17,770 nt of DNA, taken from assembly GCA_031283505.1 (NCBI GenBank), contig JAITBO010000227.1:1-17770 (forward strand), read 5' to 3'. Below the pieces are notes generated by a model. It had not been told where the DNA came from and did not search any database. It saw only the letters and a program-made list of their open reading frames with translations. How positions within the stretch are numbered: position 1 is the first letter of the stretch; each line of letters begins with the position of its first letter. The translations under genes and the position numbers were made by a program. The DNA comes from Treponema sp. Lineage in GTDB: Bacteria; Spirochaetota; Spirochaetia; Treponematales; Breznakiellaceae. Shown in pieces: positions 1 through 7,263 of the stretch.

Positions 1-536
1 GTCTTTTCCGGTTGGGTAAACCGCAGTCCCGGCCACCAGAGGTTTTCGAAGAGCAAAAGCGGCTCCCCTTGAATGTTCGGTGAAATGCGGTTTACCAATT
101 CGATGGATGCGTCCATAACCTCCTCATCAGTATACCGGTAACGACGAGTAAGCGTCTCCCGGGTGGAAACATCGGATACATGAAACACCAGATATTCCGG
201 CGAAAGCCGGTTAGCAAAGACCAGGTTTTTTTCGTACGCCTTAAGGAGCGCCTCCCCCTGGTCCCCGCCGTATACCTTCCGGCAGACCTCCCAACTGCCA
301 TATTCATCAAGAATAGCCTCTTCATCCCTTCGCCATAAACAGACCCAACAGGGGAAAAAGGTCAGATGCACCCCGATTACATCTTCGGGGAAAATGATGT
401 TTTGAGATTCCACGGTCCCTTCCATCACCTCGACGCCGTCCAGTCCATAGTGACGGTAAAAATTTTTTAAATCCTGGTTATCCCGGTACCGGGGGATATC
501 AAAATGACTGGTGGTGATGTTCATAAGTTTTTTCAT
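1..536 (-). CDS. TIM-barrel, sugar-isomerase/endonuclease IV-like protein (C-terminus missing)
   Basis: The frame opens with ATG at 536-534, the base after the TAG stop of the second cobN-like gene, and stays open for 178 codons to the window edge, so the 3' part is missing. A second ATG at 524-522 (Met-5) is an alternative start; neither has a strong ribosome site, and coupling to the upstream stop is likely. Visible segments are GVEVMEG near residue 36, GVHLTFFPCW near 60, YLVFHVSDVSTRE near 120 and LLLFENLWWPGL near 165. These alternating strands with His/Glu-bearing ends resemble xylose-isomerase-like TIM barrels (AP-endonuclease family 2), where such residues bind a divalent metal. The substrate is unknown. 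As last visible gene of a corrinoid import/chelatase operon it may act on a nucleotide-loop sugar or another salvage intermediate, but that is inference. Family assignment is moderate; gene reality is high. Confidence 0.7.
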   Translation of the reverse strand, partial: MKKLMNITTSHFDIPRYRDNQDLKNFYRHYGLDGVEVMEGTVESQNIIFPEDVIGVHLTFFPCWVCLWRRDEEAILDEYGSWEVCRKVYGGDQGEALLKAYEKNLVFANRLSPEYLVFHVSDVSTRETLTRRYRYTDEEVMDASIELVNRISPNIQGEPLLLFENLWWPGLRFTQPEK

Positions 537-3500
537 CTAGTGCTTCTGGGCTTGTAAGGATGATAGGACATCTTCAATTTCCACAAGCTGTTCCCGCCAG
601 CGGGGAATAGTTTCATCGTTGAGGATCTCCACGGTCCCTCCCTGAATGGTTCCAGAGCTTTCTATGCCTCCTTCCAGGTTTCCCTCTATGGAAAGATAGT
701 TGTTTTTTAGTTTTTCCAGAATGGGGGTTTCTCCATGCCACTTGCCCCGGGAATTGAGCTCCAGGAGCCGGCGGGCCATTTCTTCCGCAGCAAAGCGGTT
801 ATGTGCTATAAGCCAATTCCGCATAACCTCATCGTTGATGTAGGATTCCGTCAGGGCATCCAGGGTGGGATCATCAAAACAATCACCCACACACTGGGCA
901 GAAAACACATTTTGGAGCAGCAGTAAGATCTCGGTAGCGCCCTGGTAACCCCGTTCCATGACCCGGTCTTTCCAGAATTCGTTTAAGAGGGTGTCCTGCA
1001 AGGCAGTGTTGATCGCCTTTGACAGGGATTCGGTTTTTACCGGCTTTTTCTGTTCGCTTTTTGTCTGGTACTGGCGGATATGTTTTCCGCTGTAATGTTT
1101 CGCCACCAGGCGGAAGCCCCCCTGTACCTGGGTACTAAAATCACAGGACAGAGGCGTCAAACGGCGGGATTGGGTAACATCACAGGAAAGATCCGTCTCC
1201 CGTAGATTCAGAATAAATTCACGAATACTTTTTCTACCCTCCAGATTTTTCCCATAGGCAAAGGCGGAGTTCTGTACAAAATATTTGGCCAGATCCTTTT
1301 CATCCTTCCATGCGCTGGCCATGAGGGCTAGGTCAAGTCCGGCGCCGTAAGTCCCCGGCGGGTCGCCAAACACGCGGATAGCCCCGTTTCGGTAGGGTTC
1401 TTCTCCGGGAGCTTCCACCAGAGCTATTCCCTGCTGAATATAGCTGCGAACGTGTTTGGCAATGTAGTTATCCTCGTCCGATTCATCCAGCCCTGCGGCG
1501 ATCAGCACGGCCTGATCCATAAGCTCCACTGCTTCAGGATAGGTATCCCGTAATACCCCGGATATGCGGACCGTAACATCGATCCGCGGCCGGCCGAGTT
1601 CGGCCAGATCTATCACTTCAAGACCCGTTACATTTCCCTGGGGGTCCCAGCAGGGCCGGATCCCCAGAAGGTACAAAAACTGTGAGAGCTGTTCACCCCT
1701 GCCGCGGCTGATGTCCAGGGATATCATATTCATGGCTACCTTTTCCGGGAGCCGCCCCTCATCAGCCACGTAGGAGTCCAAAAGCTGCCGGGCCATATCC
1801 ATGCCTCGCTCCCAGGCAATACGGGAAGGCGCCCGGCCGCTCTGCTCCCCCATCATGTTCCGTCCGGTGGGGAGAATCCCGAGGCCGTTGGTATCGGGCA
1901 TACCGCTTTCTCCTGGGGGAATGTAAGCTCCGGCAAGCCCTCGGATAAGCATATCCATTTCCTCCCGAGTCCGGTAAAGACCCGCAACGATCTTCTCCGC
2001 CATTACTGCGGCTTCCGCAGATTCCCGAGGCAGCCCAGCGGCATCAAGGACTTCTACCATGTACCGTTCCCGCTCTTCTGGATCCGGAACTTCGCCGAAT
2101 ACATGGTTTGATCCTATTTGCTGTCCTTGGTCTGTCCGCTTAAGGGCATCGTAAACTTCAGCGAGTCCCTGGTTGAAATCCAAGGCCCTTTTCATTATCC
2201 GGGAAGCAGCGGGTATGTCAGCCACAAGACCTCGGATTTCCTGTTCTAGCCTTTCCTGTTGGCCGTTATCTAGTTCTCGAGCCTGGGTATACGCGGCGAT
2301 AAGGTCCGAAAGACCTCGGGATTTTTTGTCTATCCCCATACTAGCCCGGGGCAGGTGATCCACTATGATTGCCTGAGCCCGCCGTTTAGCGATGAGGCCT
2401 TCGGTAATAACTCCGGCATGGTAAATATACAGTTCCGGCAGGGAACCGAGGACCGCGTGGGGCCAGCACCATTCCGAAAGGGCGTTGGTTTTTCCTGGAA
2501 GCAGTTCCAGGCTTCCCTTGGTTCCTATCTCCACGCAGGCATCGGCTTTGAGGACCTGTTCGATATATCTATAGGAGGCCAGGTACTGATGGGGAGGAGG
2601 ACAAAGGGGATCATGGAGGATCTTGCAGACCTCGCCGGTACATTTTGAACCGTAACACCCCCGCTTGGGCTGTACCATCAGGGTGATGTTACCGAATTGC
2701 AAACCGGTAATGATAATATCCCCATTAATAACCATCCCTTCTCCTGGAGGCGGCCCCCAGGTCTTTTCCATTTGATCTTGCAGTTCCTGGGGCAACGCCC
2801 GGTAATAGGCTTCATATGCTCTTTTCACCGGCATCCGGTACAGGCAGCCTCCGGCTGCAAGAATGTCCTCCACTGCGGTCCAGCGAAAATCGGAGAAGGC
2901 CTTTTTTTCCATAATGTACCCCAGAAGCGCCTGGCCATCAGGAGGTATTTCTCCGGTACTATAACCTTCGTCTTTCAAACGGCCTAGTATCGCTACTGCA
3001 CTCTTAAAAGGATCAAGCCCAAAGGCGCAACCCACCGTAGCCTCTACGCCGTTGCAGACCGCGTTATGCAACATCAGGACCAGTTTCTTTTCAGAGTTTG
3101 GTTTTTTCCGCAGGGACAGCAGTTTGGCGACCCGCCGGCCGAGGAATGTAATCCGTTCAGGGATAGGCTCATGGGGACCCTCTTCCCCTGAAGCAGCGGC
3201 TACCAGGACCGGTTCAATCATGCCGGACATTTCCGGGGTAATAAGGCTCATAGGCATATCCGCGGAAAGGGGCATCGTGCTTTTTCGCCAGGCTTCCCGG
3301 GTCAGGTAAAAGCTCTGTACCGGGGCCAATACGGGGATCCCTAGGGTTTCAAATTCCAGGATCGATTGTTCCATCACACTACGGCCCTTTTCCGCCTTAA
3401 TGGGGAATACCTGAAAATTGATGAGCCCTTCGATGTGTAATTTCCCGTTCAGGGTAAAACACGTGTTAACCATTTCCCGAAAACTCCGGGACTTTTCATC

Positions 3501-4187
3501 GGAACTGGAAAAAACCGGAATACACCCGGCTCCTTCTTTTTCGAGAGCCGCTGCTAGAAGGCGGAAAACCTCAAGCTCATCCTGAACCCAGTTATACCGG
3601 TATATATACATCCCCACATAACCCAGCGGTGGTGGCCCCTCAGGGTACTGTTCCCTCAGATAGAGTTCCAGTGTTTCATAGACCACAGCAGGATCTCCGG
3701 TTAAACTGAAGATGCCAGAAAAGGGCATTTCCCGGGGAACAGGTATGGCTTCGTCAGTTCCGGTTGACTTGTCGGAAGAGTCCTCCTGGAACAGATGCCG
3801 TTGGATATAACGGCCTGCATTGCGGATATTTTCGCTTCCTCCAAAGATAAGGTAGCGGTTGATCGCTTCAAGCACTTCACCGGCAACCGTAGAGGTTCCC
3901 AGGAGTATTGCCTCCGCGCCAATGGGAAGGATATACGCCTCTTGAGGCAGATTCTGGAGAAACGCCTCTACTTCGGCATCCATAGTATGATGACGAAAAA
4001 GGATCACCGTGGGGGATTCCCTAGCTTTGGCAGCGAGGGATGCGGAAAACGCCGCCCCTGGTTTTCCCTGTATGCGGTTTCTTTTAATATGGTTTTGGGA
4101 ATATGATTCCAGGGTAATCCCGGTTTGGGCAAAAAGTTTTCCCCAAATTCGATATTCGCCGTCGCAGTCAATACAGATCAGGTGCAA
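537..4187 (-). CDS. cobN: CobN-like chelatase large subunit 2, with altered metal-site motif
   Basis: This 1216-residue protein is of CobN/ChlH class, the porphyrin/corrin-binding subunit that works with ChlI and ChlD ATPases. Recognisable parts are LMLHN at about 371, CAFGLDP at 387-393, ILHDPLCPPPHQYLASYRYIE around 524-543, GSLELLPGK at 558-566, IAKRRAQAIIVDHLPRASM around 599-617, the segment ending ILPTGRN, and FGDPPGTYGAGLD in the last third. Compared with the neighbouring CobN copy, HVGTHGTLE becomes EIGTKGSLE: both histidines are replaced (Glu-553, Lys-557) while Glu-561 is kept. It also has Cys-511, Cys-516 and Cys-521 as C-x4-C-x4-C just before the ILHDP segment. The N-terminal third is strongly diverged. 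The start is TTG, chosen for a perfect AGGAGG six bases upstream. It overlaps the end of cbiZ by 20 bases. Cobalt insertion is the default family function; a different metal, metal removal or a ring-carrier role is equally open. Confidence 0.88.
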   Translation of the reverse strand: MHLICIDCDGEYRIWGKLFAQTGITLESYSQNHIKRNRIQGKPGAAFSASLAAKARESPTVILFRHHTMDAEVEAFLQNLPQEAYILPIGAEAILLGTSTVAGEVLEAINRYLIFGGSENIRNAGRYIQRHLFQEDSSDKSTGTDEAIPVPREMPFSGIFSLTGDPAVVYETLELYLREQYPEGPPPLGYVGMYIYRYNWVQDELEVFRLLAAALEKEGAGCIPVFSSSDEKSRSFREMVNTCFTLNGKLHIEGLINFQVFPIKAEKGRSVMEQSILEFETLGIPVLAPVQSFYLTREAWRKSTMPLSADMPMSLITPEMSGMIEPVLVAAASGEEGPHEPIPERITFLGRRVAKLLSLRKKPNSEKKLVLMLHNAVCNGVEATVGCAFGLDPFKSAVAILGRLKDEGYSTGEIPPDGQALLGYIMEKKAFSDFRWTAVEDILAAGGCLYRMPVKRAYEAYYRALPQELQDQMEKTWGPPPGEGMVINGDIIITGLQFGNITLMVQPKRGCYGSKCTGEVCKILHDPLCPPPHQYLASYRYIEQVLKADACVEIGTKGSLELLPGKTNALSEWCWPHAVLGSLPELYIYHAGVITEGLIAKRRAQAIIVDHLPRASMGIDKKSRGLSDLIAAYTQARELDNGQQERLEQEIRGLVADIPAASRIMKRALDFNQGLAEVYDALKRTDQGQQIGSNHVFGEVPDPEERERYMVEVLDAAGLPRESAEAAVMAEKIVAGLYRTREEMDMLIRGLAGAYIPPGESGMPDTNGLGILPTGRNMMGEQSGRAPSRIAWERGMDMARQLLDSYVADEGRLPEKVAMNMISLDISRGRGEQLSQFLYLLGIRPCWDPQGNVTGLEVIDLAELGRPRIDVTVRISGVLRDTYPEAVELMDQAVLIAAGLDESDEDNYIAKHVRSYIQQGIALVEAPGEEPYRNGAIRVFGDPPGTYGAGLDLALMASAWKDEKDLAKYFVQNSAFAYGKNLEGRKSIREFILNLRETDLSCDVTQSRRLTPLSCDFSTQVQGGFRLVAKHYSGKHIRQYQTKSEQKKPVKTESLSKAINTALQDTLLNEFWKDRVMERGYQGATEILLLLQNVFSAQCVGDCFDDPTLDALTESYINDEVMRNWLIAHNRFAAEEMARRLLELNSRGKWHGETPILEKLKNNYLSIEGNLEGGIESSGTIQGGTVEILNDETIPRWREQLVEIEDVLSSLQAQKH

Positions 4188-5310
4188 GATTTTCCTCCTG
4201 GGGCTTTGTTTTTTCTTCCCGGCAGAGGAGGAATATCAGACCATCTTCAAGGGCAGCTATCATGGTATCTACGCAGAGGCCGGTCTCGACAGGAAGGGTC
4301 CTGCTTTGCAGCATTGCATCGGGCATTTCCATGATCCGGAGCAGTTCCGCCCCGGCCCGGAGGGCTTCTGCCGGACTGATAAGATCCCATGTAAGCTCAT
4401 CCAACAGGTGGACATACAGGGCCGTATAGGTCAGGGGCATTTCCTGAGGGGATAGTTTTTCTGTCAGGACGGCAAACCGGGCCCGTCTTAGGCCTCCGGG
4501 TCCTGTTCCCCGGGCTTTTTCCCACAGGGAATCCGCGGTAATGCCAAAACGGCTTACCCGGTGCAGTATGCTGTGCTGCGATGCCGCGCAGAGTCCGCTT
4601 TGCAAAAAAAGCGCTTCCTTAACCGCGGCTTTTACAGAACAGCCGATAAGTTCTCCCAGCTTGTGGTGCTTTCCCGCGTCAGTAAGCAGAATGGGTGAAT
4701 CCAGATTCGCAGACAGGATCGTACCGTCCGTACCAGAACCGGTGGCAAGTCCCCGGGAGTATCTGCTGGGGGCAGCCAATTCCTGGAGGGCCGCGGTTTT
4801 TGCCTCTGTACAGGTTACTAAAGCCCTGGTTAAGGCCCCAGGAGTGAGGTTTACATTGATAAAAACCATGCAATTAATGGTACCGGGTTTTTCCCCTTCT
4901 ATTGGTTTTCCACTCATCTCATCCCAGGAAGCAGGGTCCCCGGCGCGGCCGCCGTTTACCTCCACGCCGCCGGTGACTATGGCGGTAACGGTGAGTTTCC
5001 CCCAGGTTTCGGTTTTGATGGAAGCGTTTTCCATGTGAGCCGCAGTAGTAAGTCCGGCGCTTTCTTCCGGTGAAAGACCAAGTTCCCGGGAGAGGATCAC
5101 CATGTGTTCTGCATAGGTAGACGCTTTAAGGGTAACCGCCATACCAGCTCCAACAGTGGCGTCGTGGTTGAATACCGCGGTAAGATCCTCCCTAAGCCCC
5201 CCGTTATGAGGCGCCGTACTGAGAACCCGGCGGCGGCCGGTAAAATTTACCACGATTGATTTTTGATACCGGTGTACTTCTTCACCAGTGCATAACCTAT
5301 AGAGCAGCAT
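4168..5310 (-). CDS. cbiZ: Adenosylcobinamide amidohydrolase CbiZ with C-terminal extension
   Basis: CbiZ cleaves the aminopropanol side-chain linkage of adenosylcobinamide or adenosyl-pseudocobalamin, giving adenosylcobyric acid for rebuilding with another lower ligand. It is a salvage enzyme often found beside BtuCDF transporters. The CbiZ domain covers about residues 25-235 and is very well conserved: STAPHNGG at 31-38, GLTTAAHMENA at 86-96, GGVEVNGGRAGDPASW at 114-129, a GTIN segment at 143-146, LTPGALTRALVT at 155-166 and GLATGSGTDG at 187-196. Residues 236-380 form an extra, apparently helical C-terminal region of unknown role. I chose the ATG at 5310 because GGAGG lies five bases upstream. 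An in-frame ATG at 5322 would add four residues but lacks its own site. CbiZ is the strongest argument that the operon handles corrinoids rather than haem. Confidence 0.93.
   Translation of the reverse strand: MLLYRLCTGEEVHRYQKSIVVNFTGRRRVLSTAPHNGGLREDLTAVFNHDATVGAGMAVTLKASTYAEHMVILSRELGLSPEESAGLTTAAHMENASIKTETWGKLTVTAIVTGGVEVNGGRAGDPASWDEMSGKPIEGEKPGTINCMVFINVNLTPGALTRALVTCTEAKTAALQELAAPSRYSRGLATGSGTDGTILSANLDSPILLTDAGKHHKLGELIGCSVKAAVKEALFLQSGLCAASQHSILHRVSRFGITADSLWEKARGTGPGGLRRARFAVLTEKLSPQEMPLTYTALYVHLLDELTWDLISPAEALRAGAELLRIMEMPDAMLQSRTLPVETGLCVDTMIAALEDGLIFLLCREEKTKPQEENLAPDLY
4194..4199 (-). promoter_or_regulatory. Ribosome binding site AGGAGG for the second cobN-like gene
   Basis: On the minus strand AGGAGG is followed by six bases and then TTG at 4187-4185. 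It is a perfect Shine-Dalgarno core inside the last codons of cbiZ, and it decides the TTG start because no ATG or GTG lies at a suitable distance. Confidence 0.8.
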
Positions 5311-5315
5311 TTTTT

Positions 5316-5320
5316 CCTCC
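5316..5320 (-). promoter_or_regulatory. Ribosome binding site GGAGG for cbiZ
   Basis: GGAGG followed by five A residues and ATG at 5310-5308. The site overlaps the upstream in-frame ATG at 5322-5320, so that ATG is probably not the main start. Confidence 0.7.
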
Positions 5321-5328
5321 ATGATTAT

Positions 5329-7263
5329 TTAATGCCTACCTAACGCCGTCACGATACCCTCTGCCTCTAGTTCTTCCATAGTGATGAGGAGGCCTCCGAG
5401 TTTTTCATGCAGTCTTGTACACATACCCAGACGGATAAAACTATTTTCCGTATCCAGAATGACAGTATGAATTTTCTGATGTCGGATCCGTTCCGCTCCT
5501 GCTAAAGCCTCTCCAAAGGGATCCGAACCGGAACGGCCGCTGGCCCGGCCGTCGGAAACCAGGACCAGGACAGGAATCGTATCAGGGTCCCGACTCCGTA
5601 AACCCAGGATCACTTCGTATGCCAGTTCAAGGCCTCGGGCCAAGGGAGTTGCCCCACCAGTGGGAAGGAGTTCCAGTTTTTTCCGGGCCAGTTCCACCGA
5701 TGAGGTGATCCCCAAAAGTAATTCCGCTCTGTCCCGGCGAAAAGCGATGAGTCCTACCTTGTCCCGTTTTTGGTAGGAGAGGTTCAGCATGGATACTATC
5801 GCGGCCTTTACCGCGGTCATGCGGGCATTTGCACCCATGGAGGCGCTGGCGTCTACCACAAAAAGGATACAACTTCCGCTGCGCCTTTCCCGGATCTTCA
5901 CCCGCAGGTCGGACCCAGAAATGGCGATTGCCTTTCCGCCCTTATCCCGCTGGTTCTGGAAAGGCGCTGCTGCCCGCAGAGTAGCGTCAAAAGCCAAATC
6001 CTGTACCCCTTCCTTGCCGGGCAGACGGTATCCCACATAGCGTCCCTGACGGCGTTTGGTCTGTACTAGATGCCGTTTTCCTGAACCGGTATGCTTTCCC
6101 CGGATATTCCGGGGATCTTGCCACTGTTTAATAACAAAGGATTCTCCCGGTGGCAGAATATTCTCATCAGAGCTGTCGGTTCCCGCGGGATTCCCCGGTT
6201 CATCCGGGAGCCTTTCCCCATCTGAAGCAAGGGTCTGTTCTTCACCATTCCGCGTATCCAGGGAAGGAGTCGTTTCATCCTGCGCCGTATCCAGAACCGA
6301 TTCATTTGTCCGGGATTCCTTGGCATCGTCCTGTTCGGTCTCCGCTTCTTCCGGTTCTTTAATTTCAGGAGGGGGAACAGGCGCGTTTCGGGCCCGGTGG
6401 GCTAAGGCGTATTCTGCGGCTTCCCGGATGTCCTCCAAGTTTACCATGCGGCGGCCTTCAAAAGCGGCATTGGCCCGGGCTGTTTCGATAAGCGCCAGTT
6501 CCCCCCGGTGGCCGGCGCAGTTTGCTTCGGAGGCAAAACGGGCTGCTAGGCGCAGGGCATTTTGGGTCAGTTCCACCCGGGGCAACAGCGCTTTTGCAGC
6601 GGTAATTTTTCCGGCCAGGGTTTCCGTCTCCAGGGCGAAATGTTCCATAAAACCGAAAGGGTCCGCTTCAAAGGCAATACAGCGCCGTAGGATCTCCACC
6701 CTGAGATGGGGGTCCTTTTCACTTGCCACTTCCGTATAGAGGCCAAAACGGTCCAGAAACTGGGGCCTGAGTTCTCCCTCTTCCGGGTTCATACTGCCCA
6801 GCAGCATAAAGCGGCTTGGGTGCCGGGCGGAGATCCCCTCTCGTTCAACCACATTTACTCCCCCGGAAGCTGCATCCAACAGGGCGTTTACGATATGATC
6901 CCCCAGTAGGTTTACCTCATCCACATAGAGGATATGGCCGTCTGCTTCTGCAAGCAACGCCCCGCCAAAGACAGGCCTGCCTGCCTGGAGCGCCGCCTTT
7001 ATGTCAATGGCGCCAACTAAACGATCCTCTGTAACATTGAGGGGACATTCAACAATACGCATACCTCCGGTAAGGGACTGGGAAGCCCGGATCAGGGTTG
7101 ATTTGGCAGTTCCCTTTTCTCCGGCAATGAGCAGCCCCCCTATCCGGGGATTAACCATGACGCGGATAAGGGCCTTTTTTATCCTTTCCTGGCCAAGCAC
7201 CGCGGTAAAGGGAAAAACCGGGGGGCCTTTACGATGCTGAATCGGTTGGTGATTTTCAGTCAA
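5329..7263 (-). CDS. chlD: ChlD/CobT-type chelatase subunit, AAA+ plus VWA domain
   Basis: This is a 644-residue medium subunit that forms the ATPase motor complex with ChlI and docks on the CobN/ChlH-type large subunit in metal chelation. Residues 18-290 are an AAA+ domain with intact Walker [10 protein letters not shown] (48-56), Walker [11 protein letters not shown] (111-120) and the LGSMNPEEGELRPQFLDRFG segment (155-174). Residues 293-380 are a Pro/Glu/Asp-rich, low-complexity linker. Residues 463-640 are a von Willebrand A domain with MIDAS motif DASAS (471-475), a TGGATPL loop (535-541) and a DGR segment (571-573). An intact Walker A/B is notable because the AAA+ half of classical ChlD/BchD is usually degenerate. 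The start is TTG, overlapping the TGA of the first cobN as TTGA, with GAGG seven bases upstream. It probably serves both CobN copies, since only one ChlD is present. Confidence 0.92.
   Translation of the reverse strand: MTENHQPIQHRKGPPVFPFTAVLGQERIKKALIRVMVNPRIGGLLIAGEKGTAKSTLIRASQSLTGGMRIVECPLNVTEDRLVGAIDIKAALQAGRPVFGGALLAEADGHILYVDEVNLLGDHIVNALLDAASGGVNVVEREGISARHPSRFMLLGSMNPEEGELRPQFLDRFGLYTEVASEKDPHLRVEILRRCIAFEADPFGFMEHFALETETLAGKITAAKALLPRVELTQNALRLAARFASEANCAGHRGELALIETARANAAFEGRRMVNLEDIREAAEYALAHRARNAPVPPPEIKEPEEAETEQDDAKESRTNESVLDTAQDETTPSLDTRNGEEQTLASDGERLPDEPGNPAGTDSSDENILPPGESFVIKQWQDPRNIRGKHTGSGKRHLVQTKRRQGRYVGYRLPGKEGVQDLAFDATLRAAAPFQNQRDKGGKAIAISGSDLRVKIRERRSGSCILFVVDASASMGANARMTAVKAAIVSMLNLSYQKRDKVGLIAFRRDRAELLLGITSSVELARKKLELLPTGGATPLARGLELAYEVILGLRSRDPDTIPVLVLVSDGRASGRSGSDPFGEALAGAERIRHQKIHTVILDTENSFIRLGMCTRLHEKLGGLLITMEELEAEGIVTALGRH

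Noticed and set aside
92..325. A 77-codon minus-strand frame near the window start
   Set aside because: It overlaps the TIM-barrel gene in another frame. The frame from 536 is open for 178 codons, coupled to the upstream gene and shows family-like segments, so this shorter one is a shadow.
2901..2907. A AAA AAG slippery heptamer in the second cobN (codons for Glu-427 to Lys-429)
   Set aside because: It fits the -1 consensus, but the shifted frame stops after roughly 30 codons, the zero frame is fully family-like on both sides, and no clear stimulatory hairpin follows. Probably an ordinary Glu-Lys-Lys run.
6056..6739. A 227-codon plus-strand frame opposite chlD, Ser/Arg/Ala-rich
   Set aside because: Antisense to the AAA+ and linker region of chlD; its composition is that of a mirrored frame and it shows no family features.
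5329..7263. Programmed frameshift in chlD that would make a ChlI-like short product
   Set aside because: Such signals are known in chlD genes of some B12 producers, but I found no run of A or T forming a slippery heptamer in the linker region (about 6120-6410), and a separate chlI is present.
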